A DNA stretch of 64,000 bases, from positions 1 through 64,000 of the forward strand of contig CANKTH010000010.1 of assembly GCA_947486185.1 (NCBI GenBank). The letters run 5' to 3'. The stretch's first letter is position 1. Each line of letters begins with the position of its first letter. The notes beneath the pieces were generated by a model. It had not been told where the DNA came from and made no database searches. It was given only the letters and a program-made list of their open reading frames with translations. Origin of the DNA: Deltaproteobacteria bacterium. Its GTDB lineage: Bacteria > Myxococcota_A > UBA796 > SXON01. The position numbers were made by a program, and so were the translations under genes. Of this stretch, positions 1 through 8,700 are shown in pieces.

Positions 1-880
1 CCGGTCGTTGCAGTCATCGCCGCCAGCGGCGGTGGCGTCGGCGCCGTCACCGTCCTGATCGAGGTCGGAGCCGCCCGAGCAGTCGCTGTCGATGCCGTCG
101 TACCAGATCTCGGCGGCGCCAGGCGAGACGGCTGGGTCGAGGTCATCACAGTCGGTAGCGAGGGGGGCGCCGTCGCCGTCCTGGTCGAGGTCGGAGCCGC
201 CGGAGCAGTCGCTGTCGATGCCGTCGTACCAGGTCTCGATAGCGCCGACGAACACGGCGGCGTCGGTGTCGTCACAGTCGGTGCCACCGAAGGTTGTGGC
301 ATCCGCGCCGTCGCCGTCCCGGTCGAAGTCGGAATTACCGAGGCAGTCACTGTCGAGCCCGTCGTACCAAGCGTCGCGGACTCCGGGTCGGATCGCCGCG
401 TCGAGGTCGTCACAGTCATCGCCGCCGGAGCTCAGGGTGTCATATCCGTCGCCGTCCTGGTCGAAGTCCGAGTTCCCGAGGCAGTCGCTGTCGACGCCGT
501 CGTACCAGGAGTCGGGCGCCCCCGGATAGACGCTGGGGTCGGCGTCGTTACAGTCGTCGCCCCAGGGTGAGGCGTCGTCGCCGTCCAGATCGACGTCAAA
601 GTCCGAGTCGCCGGCGCAGTCGGCGTCCAACCCATCGTAGGGGGCGTCGGCGGCGCCGAGGAATACGGCCGCGTCGGTGTCATCACAGTCCCCGCCCCAC
701 GGCGTGGCGTCCTGGCCGTCTGCGTCCTGGTCGTAGTCCGAGCCGCCTTCACAGTCCTGGTCCACCCCATCGTACCAGAGCTCGGGGGCGCCGACGTAGA
801 CGTCGACCCGGCTGTCGTCGCAGTCGTCGAGGTCGTTGGCCAGCCCGTCACCGTCGCCGTCGGCGGACCCGCATCCGTCG
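1..880 (-). repeat. MopE-type DCDD/WYDG repeat array in the left-edge gene
   Basis: Seven DCDD or DCND units fall inside the window, each followed about 20 residues later by W/P-Y-D-G-x-D-x-D-C and then S-D-x-D-x-D-G-D-G. The unit is about 40-45 residues and the array continues past the left edge. This is a protein-level repeat with matching DNA-level periodicity. It belongs to the Cu-binding MopE-type family in general pattern, with an abundance of Asp suited to Ca or other divalent metal. Confidence 0.85.
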
Positions 881-2565
881 CCCGGGCTCGCGCTGCCCAG
901 CTCGGGAGGCTCGTAGCCGCCCCCGCAGTCCTCCACGGTGTGGCTGCCGGTCACCAGATCGGACTCCCCGAAGCTGCCGAACAGGAAATCGCCGCCGGCG
1001 ATGTCCACCTCTGCGAGCACGGTGCGGCTCCCGAACGCCGTACCGGAGGAGCGGGTCCAGGAGATGGCGTCTACGGAGTTGTCCCGGTACTCGAGCAGGT
1101 CCTCCTTGCCGTCGCCGTCCACATCGAGCACGTAGTAGTCGTGGAAGGGTGAGCCGAAGTCCTCCTTCCACTCCCCATCTGGATCGAAGGCGCCGCCGTC
1201 TGAGAGGGCGACGAACACGTGGCCGGTGTCCGCGGCGTCGAAGCGCACCTGGACGAGGTCTTTTCGACCGGACGCGTCGCCGTTGACGTTGGCGAGCAGG
1301 TAGGTCGAGTCGGCGCAGCCCCAACCATCGTACCAGAGCTCGTCGGCCTGGGTGCCCGCCGGGAGCATCTTCCAACGGAGCTTGTACCCGCCGGTTTCGC
1401 AGACGGTCCGCGTGTCGGAGTTGTTGAAACCACGCACCACGTCGGCGCGGCCATCGCCGGTCACGTCCCCCACCACAAACACGTCATCGGCCGTAGACTG
1501 TCCGAAGTCGGTGGCCCAGCGCTGGCAGGCGTCGAAGCCTACGCCATTGGAGCGACAGGTGTACCAACGGATGGTACCGGCGCCGTCATCGTAGGCCACC
1601 ACGAGGTCGTCGCGGCCGTCGCCGCTCTCGTCGGCCAGGAAGTAACGGTCCGGCTGGCCCGCGGTGGACACGAGCCCGATCTGTTCATCGGAAAATGTGC
1701 CATCACCCTCGGCGATCCACACATGGGCGGTGAACTCATCGCGGCCGGAGTGGACCACCTGGACCACATCGGTGATGCCGTCGCCGCTCAGGTCCCCGCC
1801 GAGGAGCGCGTCCGCGTCGTCACAGTCGCCGCCGTTGTCGGTGACCGTTGGGTTGGCCAGCCCCGGGTCGGTCTCCCCGCGGTTCATCAGGGTCAGCGCG
1901 TCACTCTCCAGGTAGTAGCTGGCGCCGTCGCACACCGCGCCCTGCTCGTAGAAGTGCACCATCCGGGTGGGCACCGGGGGGTCGTCGTAGTCGAGCACGG
2001 TGGTGGGCGGACAGTCGCGGACCTCCTCGGGAAAGCGGTAGGAGCCGTCGCTGTCGATCAGGAACAGGTCCCCCCCATAGGGATCGACGTCGACTCCGCT
2101 ACGTTCCACCTCGAAGTGCAGGTGGTAGTAGGTGGGGCTGGGGTCGTTGCCTACCGTGTAGCCCGTGTCCGAGGTGTAGCCGATCGCGTCGCCGGCGGAC
2201 ACGCTCTGGCCCTGCCTCACCAGGAGGCCCGGCGCCAGGTGCGCCATGATGACGCGCATCGAGCCGTCGGTGCTCGTGATCGCCACGTAGTTGCCGTAGC
2301 TGGCGAAGATGAAGGTATGCTCGGGGTAGAGGTCTACTGCCCGGGCGATATCGCCGTCGTAAGGCGCGTAGACCAGCTCAAGGTGCGAGTGGTAGTCAAT
2401 GCCCTGGCATCCCGAGCAATAACCGGCGTGTCCGGCGAAGTTATTGGTGATCGTGCTGTCGTGGTCGGTGCTGAACGGATAGGTCAAAACCTGCGTGGCG
2501 GAGGCCGACGCAGGGAAGAGGAGGGTCCAGAGGGGGAGAAGAAGAGAAGCGGGGTTGTTTTTCAT
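1..2565 (-). CDS. Secreted M23-like / FG-GAP / MopE-repeat protein, 3' end outside window
   Basis: The reading frame is open from an ATG at 2565 to the left edge, so the C-terminus is missing. The start MKNNPASLLLPLW followed by PASASA is a Sec signal peptide. Roughly residues 30-150 resemble a LytM/M23 endopeptidase fold: GIDYHSHLE, then YAPYDG, GNYVAI, a late HLHFEV motif, and QGQSVSAGDAIG between. The canonical first HxxxD is altered, so peptidase activity is uncertain and a binding-only role is possible. The middle carries VCBS/FG-GAP Ca-binding blades (DLSGDGITD, DESGDGRDD, DVTGDGRAD, DVDGDGKED). The remainder is DCDD/WYDG MopE-type repeats. Location is probably the outer surface or extracellular medium. 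Domain calls are family knowledge; the role is unknown. Confidence 0.85.
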   Translation of the reverse strand, partial: MKNNPASLLLPLWTLLFPASASATQVLTYPFSTDHDSTITNNFAGHAGYCSGCQGIDYHSHLELVYAPYDGDIARAVDLYPEHTFIFASYGNYVAITSTDGSMRVIMAHLAPGLLVRQGQSVSAGDAIGYTSDTGYTVGNDPSPTYYHLHFEVERSGVDVDPYGGDLFLIDSDGSYRFPEEVRDCPPTTVLDYDDPPVPTRMVHFYEQGAVCDGASYYLESDALTLMNRGETDPGLANPTVTDNGGDCDDADALLGGDLSGDGITDVVQVVHSGRDEFTAHVWIAEGDGTFSDEQIGLVSTAGQPDRYFLADESGDGRDDLVVAYDDGAGTIRWYTCRSNGVGFDACQRWATDFGQSTADDVFVVGDVTGDGRADVVRGFNNSDTRTVCETGGYKLRWKMLPAGTQADELWYDGWGCADSTYLLANVNGDASGRKDLVQVRFDAADTGHVFVALSDGGAFDPDGEWKEDFGSPFHDYYVLDVDGDGKEDLLEYRDNSVDAISWTRSSGTAFGSRTVLAEVDIAGGDFLFGSFGESDLVTGSHTVEDCGGGYEPPELGSASPGDGCGSADGDGDGLANDLDDCDDSRVDVYVGAPELWYDGVDQDCEGGSDYDQDADGQDATPWGGDCDDTDAAVFLGAADAPYDGLDADCAGDSDFDVDLDGDDASPWGDDCNDADPSVYPGAPDSWYDGVDSDCLGNSDFDQDGDGYDTLSSGGDDCDDLDAAIRPGVRDAWYDGLDSDCLGNSDFDRDGDGADATTFGGTDCDDTDAAVFVGAIETWYDGIDSDCSGGSDLDQDGDGAPLATDCDDLDPAVSPGAAEIWYDGIDSDCSGGSDLDQDGDGADATAAGGDDCNDR

Positions 2566-2663
2566 ACCCCGACCTAAGGAAGGTTCTGCGGAGGCCTCCG
2601 GGACTTTTTTTGGGGCGGGGCGCGTCGCCCTCGCCCCGGCCCCCGAGCGCCCGCCAACGCGCC

Positions 2664-3395
2664 CTACTTCCCGCCTTTCTTCTTCGGCTTCGCCGCGGCC
2701 TCGTCAGCGGCCTTCTTCGCGGCTGCGGCCTCCTCGGCGGCCTTCTTGGCGGCCTCCTCGGCCGCCTTCGCCGCAGCCTCTTCGGCGGCCTTCTTCGCGG
2801 CCTCCTCCGCAACGATCCGCGCGGCTTCGGCGGCCTTCGCGGCATCGGCCTCAGCGCGCACCTTCAGCCCTGCGAGGCCGAGGGCGAAGTCGTCACCGAG
2901 CATGGTGTCCATCTTGGACCGCGAGAGGAACAGGCTCATCGGAAAGCCGTAGCTCATCACGTCACGCCACTCCACGGTGCTGCCCGTGGCGGTCGGCGTC
3001 ACGGAGATGAGGCCCTTCATCGGGTCCTTCGTGTTCTTGCCAAAGAAGGTGTCGTAGGTGGCGCCGCTGTTGCCGGGCATGAGCGTCGTGACCGTCATGC
3101 TGCCTTTGCCGCACTCCTTTCCGGTCCACGCCATGCTGGCGCCCGCTTCACCCTGGGTGCCCGTGTAGGTCCACACCGTCCCCGCACAGTTGGTCTCGTT
3201 CCACGCCGTCCAGCTCTTCCAGGTGTCGAGGTGGGTCAGGTAGGGCACCACCAGCTCAGGAGCTGCGGCGATCTCGATGCTTCGCCGCACCTCGATGACC
3301 CCCTTCTCGGGCACTTCGGTGGTGGCGGTGAGCGTCTCGAAGGGGAGCCGTTTGGCTTCGGCAATGCTTACCGTGAGGAGGAAGGCGATGAACAT
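2664..3395 (-). CDS. Exported SRPBCC-like protein with Ala/Glu/Lys helical tail
   Basis: 243 residues from the ATG at 3395, chosen over an ATG 33 bases upstream because GGAGG sits 4 bases before it and the protein then begins MFIAFLLTVSIAEA, a plausible signal peptide. Residues about 30-175 look like an SRPBCC/polyketide-cyclase fold (VRRSIEIAAAPE, LTHLDTWKSW, later VEWRDVMSYGFP, and LSRSKMDTMLGDDF). That fold usually binds hydrophobic ligands. The last 65 or so residues are an almost pure A/E/K helix, reminiscent of TolA domain II, ending KPKKKGGK. No partner gene is evident. The ligand is unknown. Confidence 0.8.
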   Translation of the reverse strand: MFIAFLLTVSIAEAKRLPFETLTATTEVPEKGVIEVRRSIEIAAAPELVVPYLTHLDTWKSWTAWNETNCAGTVWTYTGTQGEAGASMAWTGKECGKGSMTVTTLMPGNSGATYDTFFGKNTKDPMKGLISVTPTATGSTVEWRDVMSYGFPMSLFLSRSKMDTMLGDDFALGLAGLKVRAEADAAKAAEAARIVAEEAAKKAAEEAAAKAAEEAAKKAAEEAAAAKKAADEAAAKPKKKGGK

Positions 3396-3653
3396 GGTAC
3401 CTCCGTGATGAACATAGGCTTTCGGCACGCTGATCTTGATCTGTCAAGGGCATTCCCATCGATGCGACGTCCCACGTGTGTCGGTGCTGACAGTCGGGAC
3501 TGTCCTGCCGCTGCGCGAACGGATAGTTCAGCGGCAGCACGTTGCGGTCCGGGGTGACGTCGCGGAGGATCTACCAGGGGGCGGGGGAGCAGGTGTTGTG
3601 GGTGATCACCAGGCCTGAGCGTCGGCGAGCGGAGCCCTCCGCGAGTTCACGTC
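3396..3653. other. Divergent intergenic region with two adjacent hairpins
   Basis: 258 bases separate the SRPBCC gene (minus) from the plus-strand three-gene operon starting at 3654. No credible ORF is present. It holds the two inverted repeats listed separately, so it is the likely promoter/operator region for one or both directions. No convincing -35/-10 pair could be picked by eye. Confidence 0.5.
3489..3537. repeat. Two adjacent perfect inverted repeats
   Basis: GACAGT at 3489-3494 pairs with ACTGTC at 3499-3504 around CGGG. Immediately after, CTGCCGCTG at 3505-3513 pairs with CAGCGGCAG at 3529-3537 around a 15-base loop. Both are exact. They could be operators or RNA hairpins in a leader of the downstream gene. 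No U-tract follows, so a simple terminator is less likely. Confidence 0.55.
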
Positions 3654-4688
3654 GTGGATGAACCGGCCGATGATCTCCTGAGCGCCCACGTCCGGGCGCT
3701 GGTCGCGCCACGCCCCCCGGGAGAGGTGCGCGCCGCGGCGCTCGCGGCGACCGAGGCGATCGAGGCTATCGCGGAGATGCTCACGCGGGAGCTCCGTCGC
3801 CGCGGCTTGTGGGGCTCGCCGCCGGCCTGGCTCGGTGTGGTAGCGGGGCGCTGGGACGAACCCGGGGCGCTCGACGACCTGCGGATGGACGCCTGGCTCG
3901 AGTGCGTCGTTGAGCTTCGGCACACGCTGGCGGGCTACCTCCAGGTCCACCCCAGCATCACCCCGGTGATCCGCCGCAATATCGGCTTTTTTGTCACCCG
4001 TCGCCAGAAGCAGCACGATCCCGTCGGCTACGCGGTGTTCAAGAACCTCGAGGGCGCTATCCTCGATGAGGTGGAGGAAGGCGGGCTGGCGCTGGCGGGC
4101 GGCGAGCGCGTGCGTAACGACAGCGTGCTCTGCCCGCCCCCGAGGCTCCAGGAGGCCGAGCAGCTCGTCCCGCTCGACGGCGTGGTCGATCGGCATCGGG
4201 CGGCCTTGGCCGAGGCGGGAGCTGCGTTGGGGCGTCGCTCGAAGCCAGGGAAGGAAGCGGCACAGCGCCTGTTACGGGCGCTGAGTCGCGCCGGACACGG
4301 CTGCTTCCGAATGGGGGCGCTGGTCGGGATACTCAAGCCGGTCGCGCGCGCCTACGCCCCCGTCTTGCCCGCTGACGACCCCGCCGAGCCGCTGGTGACG
4401 CGGCCGGGGTGGGAGGACTGGGAAGCCTTCGAGGCCCTGAACGTGTTGGTTCGCGCCCGAGTGACGGGCCAGCGGCGGCTCGTGGAGCTGTGGGACACCC
4501 TGCGTGAGGCCGCGTTGGCCGAGGGGCCCGCGCCGAGCCAGGCCGAGCTGGCGATACGATTCGGCGTGGGTAAATCAACGATGAACGATGATTTCGCGCG
4601 GCTCGCCGCCATCGTCCGAAAAATACAGGCGGAGCTGAACCGGCGCCCCGCCTTAGCTGTACTCCCGAGGAGGGAACATGAGCCCTGA
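3654..4688 (+). CDS. Putative HTH / sigma-factor-like regulatory protein
   Basis: 344 residues, not confidently assigned. The stretch around residues 100-140 (PVIRRNIGFFVTRRQKQ, then DPVGYAVFKNLEGAI) resembles the core of degenerate sigma-70-like or phage-style regulators. The C-terminal 60 residues contain a clear helix-turn-helix candidate, PSQAELAIRFGVGKSTMNDD. Genes of this layout often sit beside a membrane-anchored partner, and here the next gene overlaps by 11 bases and has one TM helix. That suggests a cytoplasmic regulator held or modulated by the membrane protein. The start is the ATG at 3654; a GTG 9 bases earlier is also possible. DNA binding is inferred from the HTH alone. Confidence 0.6.
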   Translation: MDEPADDLLSAHVRALVAPRPPGEVRAAALAATEAIEAIAEMLTRELRRRGLWGSPPAWLGVVAGRWDEPGALDDLRMDAWLECVVELRHTLAGYLQVHPSITPVIRRNIGFFVTRRQKQHDPVGYAVFKNLEGAILDEVEEGGLALAGGERVRNDSVLCPPPRLQEAEQLVPLDGVVDRHRAALAEAGAALGRRSKPGKEAAQRLLRALSRAGHGCFRMGALVGILKPVARAYAPVLPADDPAEPLVTRPGWEDWEAFEALNVLVRARVTGQRRLVELWDTLREAALAEGPAPSQAELAIRFGVGKSTMNDDFARLAAIVRKIQAELNRRPALAVLPRREHEP

Positions 4689-5724
4689 GCAGGAGGCGCG
4701 GCTTCGCGCGGCGCTCGCTGCGGCGCCTGTCGAGCGCCCGTCTGGCGGGCCGGGGACGATCTATGGGCTCAAGGGCACGGGCCTGCCCCTACAGTGGGTG
4801 GCGCTCGACCCGTGGCCCGATGCGCCGGAGCACCCTGAGGAGGACGCGAGCGTCGCGCTTGTGCCCGCGGATGAGCTTCGGCTGGTCGGGAGCCGGGATG
4901 TGTACGTCGCGCGCGGGGCGACCGGCCCGCTCACGGTGCGCACCGGCTTGCTGGTGCGGGTCCCGAGCTCGCTCCCCCACGTGACGCTTGGGGCGCTTGA
5001 CCCGGTGGACCTGGCGCGGGTTCGCGCCCGATTGGAGCCGGACGGAGCGAGCGCCGATCCCGAGGCCCACCTCACCGAAGGGGACCCCGAGTACCTCGAC
5101 TGGGTGGCCCGCGTGCAGCGGGTGGCCGCGACCGTGTCGCTGCCCGGACCCGCGTCAAACCCAAGGATGAACGACGATGACCGGCGTACCACCCAATCCC
5201 GGGGCGCGGCGGCCGCGGGGCAGCGAGCCGGGCGGGAGCCGCACGCGCCACGCGGAACGAAGCAGCGTTCGCCCGAGGCCCGGGCGCGACGGCTCCGGTG
5301 GATGGCTGTGGGGGCGGTCGCGGCGCTCGCCGCGGTGATCCTCGTGGTTCGCGAGCCGGGCCCCGGCCGACTGGTGCCGATGGGGGGGCCAGCCGACGTG
5401 GAGCCGGAACGTCCACGTCCGACCCTCATGCGGCGGGTGCCCGGCGGCGTCGAGGTGATCGCGCCGGACGAGATCGTGCCAGGAGATCGCCTGGTGGTTG
5501 AGGTGAAGGAAGCCGAGGTGTTCGTGCTGCGCGCAGGCGACGCGAGCCTGCTCCCGCGGGTGGGCGAGCGCTGGAGCTGGGAGGTGGCCGAAGGCGCCAC
5601 CCTGCTCGTGTTGCCCGCGAGCGCCGGGGTCACGCTCTCGACGTTGTTCGCCCCGGACTGGCAGGCGCGGCTCGGGGCGACCGGTGTTCCTTATGTCGCG
5701 GTGCCCGTGCCCTCGGCGCCCTGA
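4678..5724 (+). CDS. Single-pass membrane protein of unknown function
   Basis: 348 residues from the ATG at 4678, preceded by GAGGAGG with good spacing. There is no signal peptide. Residues 1-200 are hydrophilic and probably cytoplasmic, one TM helix lies near residue 210 (WMAVGAVAALAAVILVV), and about 125 residues follow outside. The C-terminal part has a beta-rich pattern (DEIVPGDRLVVEVKE, then FVLRAG and RWSWEVAEG). The topology resembles anti-sigma or regulator-anchor proteins, but no ZAS/CHCC motif was found, so that role is inference from context. It overlaps the upstream putative regulator by 11 bases and the downstream giant gene by one base (TGATG). Confidence 0.6.
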   Translation: MSPEQEARLRAALAAAPVERPSGGPGTIYGLKGTGLPLQWVALDPWPDAPEHPEEDASVALVPADELRLVGSRDVYVARGATGPLTVRTGLLVRVPSSLPHVTLGALDPVDLARVRARLEPDGASADPEAHLTEGDPEYLDWVARVQRVAATVSLPGPASNPRMNDDDRRTTQSRGAAAAGQRAGREPHAPRGTKQRSPEARARRLRWMAVGAVAALAAVILVVREPGPGRLVPMGGPADVEPERPRPTLMRRVPGGVEVIAPDEIVPGDRLVVEVKEAEVFVLRAGDASLLPRVGERWSWEVAEGATLLVLPASAGVTLSTLFAPDWQARLGATGVPYVAVPVPSAP

Positions 5725-8700
5725 TGTGGTGGGTGGCGGGCGCGTGGGCGGTGGACCTCTGGTTCTCGGCTGAGAGTTGGCCCGCCGCCGAGGTCGCCGC
5801 GGACACCGGCTTCGCGGAGGACCAGGAGCTCGGCTCCGGGCTCGCGATTGTGCCGGACTTCGACGGAGACGGCACTTCTGAGCTGGTGATCGGCGCGTCC
5901 GCCTCCAGTCGGGGCGGCGCGGAGGCCGGCGCGCTCCTGATGGTGCCTCGCGCGGCGCTCGCGTCGGGAAGCACAGCGTTGGAGGGGGATTATGCTCATC
6001 TCCTCGGGGTCGGGACCTACACCGGCTTCGCTGAGCACCTCCTCCCGCTCTATGACGTCGACGGGGACGGGCTGAGCGAGCTCGTGATCGGCGCAGACGG
6101 CGAAGCGGGCGGCGCCTTCTACGTGCTGGGAGGGCGTCTGGCGGGCTGGGAGCCGGACACCTCACGCGCCGACCTCGCGGCGATCGTACCGGTGACCACG
6201 CTGGACGGCGCCGCGAACCTCGGCCAGGCCCTGGCCGCGTGCGACCTCGATGCGGACGGGCTCGGCGATCTCGTCGTCTCGGCCAGCCAGATCGACCATG
6301 GCGCCGACGCTGAGGCCGGAGCGCTCTTCCTGTTCAACGACCTCGCGGGGGTCCTGGCCACCGACGCGCCGCGGGTCCTCGACAGCGATTGGGTGCCGGC
6401 TGCGCGGGTGTACGGGGACGCCGCCGACCGTCTCGGCCCCGAGCTCAGCTGTGGGGTCGGACTCACCGGGCCCGAACCCTACGTTCTCGCGACCAGCGGG
6501 CTCTGTCAGGGCTGTGGCCGGAGCGAAGGATACGTCGCGTGGTGGGAGGGGGTGCCCCCCACCGACGCCCTCGTCGACGCGACGCGGGTGTGGACGGTCG
6601 ACCTGGCCGACGTCGAGCCCGACGAGAGCCGGCTCGTGGTCGGGCCGCTCGGCGACCTCGATGGCGACGGCCTCCTCGACCTGGTCGTGGGTGTACCGGG
6701 CTACCGGGGCGCCGAGTGCAGCCTGGGCACCGCCGGGCTCGTCGCTGTCCGCTACGGGGCGATTGACCTCGCCTCCCCGGGCGCGCCCGCCTTGATCGAC
6801 GACGCCGACGCGTGGATCTGCGGGAGGTGGAGCAACGGCATGCTCGGACGCGCGCTCACGGCCGCGGGTGACGTCAACGGGGACGGCACCGCCGATCTCG
6901 TGGTGGGCGCCGTCAACACCGACGCCGATGTGGACCAGGATCGTTGCGGCCGGGTTCAGGTGCTCTACGGCGGAGGTCGACTCGCGGGCGGCTATGACGA
7001 CGCCTTGGCCGAGGTCTTCGACCATACGATTTCGCTGTTCGACGAAGACTCGGGCACGTGTAGCGCGCAGGACTCCACGGTAAAGGGGCGTTATTTCGGT
7101 CGCGCCCTCGCGGTGGGGGATCTCGACGGAGATCCATGGGCCGACATCGCGATAGGCGCGCAGCGTTACGACGGCAAACGGGGCCGGGTATGGGTGCTCC
7201 ACGGCGGGCCCGATCTCGATCGGGACGGCTACTTTGCCGCCTGGGCCGGCGGCGAAGACTGTGACGACGACGACGCGGACACCGCGCCGAGGGCGGCCGA
7301 GCACGACGGCGACGGGATCGACCACGACTGCGACGGGTACGACGGCGTCGGCCCCGGAAGCGGATCGGACGCCGATGGGGACGGGCTCGACGCCGGCGTG
7401 GACTGTGACGACGCCCAGATCCGGGCCACCGCGCCGGGCGCCGCCGAGGAGGCCGACGGCGTCGACAACAACTGCGATGGGATCATCGACGAGGGCACCA
7501 CCGCCGAAGACCGCGACGGTGACGGACTGAGCGCCGCCCAGGGCGACTGCGACGACGGCCTGCCCGCGATCGGGCTCGGCGCACCCGAGGTCGCCGACGG
7601 GCTGGACAACGACTGTGACGGGCGCGTTGACGAGCTCTGCGCCAACACCGACGACGACGGCGACGGCTACTCCGAAGACGACGGCGACTGCGACGATACC
7701 GATGCCAGGATCTCGCCCGGCGTCGTTGAGACCTGTGACGGGGTCGACCAGGACTGTGACGGCGTCGTCGACCCGCCCGACTCGGTTGACGCGACCGTCT
7801 GCTACGCCGACATCGATGGTGACGGAGTCGGGGGCAGCGCGGTCACCGCCTGCGTGTGCGGCAGCGCGGAGAGCGAGGCGGGGGGCGACTGCGACGACAC
7901 CGACGCCGCCGTGCTCCCCGGCGCGGAGGAGACCTGCGACGCGCGGGATCAGGACTGCGACGGCCTGGTGGACGAAGACGCGGTGGACCCGGCCACCTGG
8001 TACGTGGACACCGATGGTGACGGTTACGGGAACTTGAGCTTCCCGTATTTCGCATGTGACGCCGCGGCGGGCACAGTCGCCCGCAGTGACGACTGCGACG
8101 ACGCCGCGGCTGACGTCTACCCGGACGGCATCGAGGTGTGCGACGGGCGCGACCAGGACTGCGATGGCGGCGTGGACGAAGACGCTATCGACGCGCCGAC
8201 CTGGTACGAGGACGTCGATGGTGACGGCGCGGGCGATCCGGCGCTCGGGGTGATGGGCTGTGCGGCGCCCGCAGGCTACGTGGCGGCGGCGGGCGACTGC
8301 GATCCCAGCGATTCGGCTGTGTCTCCCGTCGCGTTCGAGCTCTGTGACGGCCGGGACAACGACTGTGACGGCACCGTCGACCTCGGCGCCCTCGACGCGC
8401 TCACCTTCTACGAGGACCACGACGGGGACGGCTTCGGCGATCCCGCACGCTCGGCGGCTGCCTGCGCGGCCCCGAGCGGGAGCGTCTCCGACGCTACGGA
8501 CTGCGACGACGACGACGTCACCGCCTACCCCGGCGGCGAAGAGCGCTGCGATAGCGTCGACCAGGACTGCGATGCGCTGGTGGACGAGGGTGCCGTAGAC
8601 GCGCTCTTGTCTTACGACGACCTCGACGGTGATGGCGCGGGAGATTCAGCCTCAGAGCAACAGATCTGCGACATTTCGGGGCGGGTGCTCACCGCGGGCG

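Noticed and set aside
1219-2577. 452-codon plus-strand ORF over the left-edge gene
   Set aside because: Antisense to the M23/FG-GAP gene; low complexity, no motif.
3421-3440. Possible sigma-54 promoter (GGCAC...TTG)
   Set aside because: The spacing to the -12 GC element does not fit.
3517-3545. tRNA D-arm-like stretch GGATAGTTCAGCGGCAG
   Set aside because: No T-arm GGTTCGA or matching acceptor stem follows within tRNA distance; it is part of an inverted repeat.
6162-8420. 752-codon minus-strand ORF
   Set aside because: It is the antisense shadow of the GAC/GGC-rich MopE and FG-GAP codons; it is Val/Ala-rich with no family motif.
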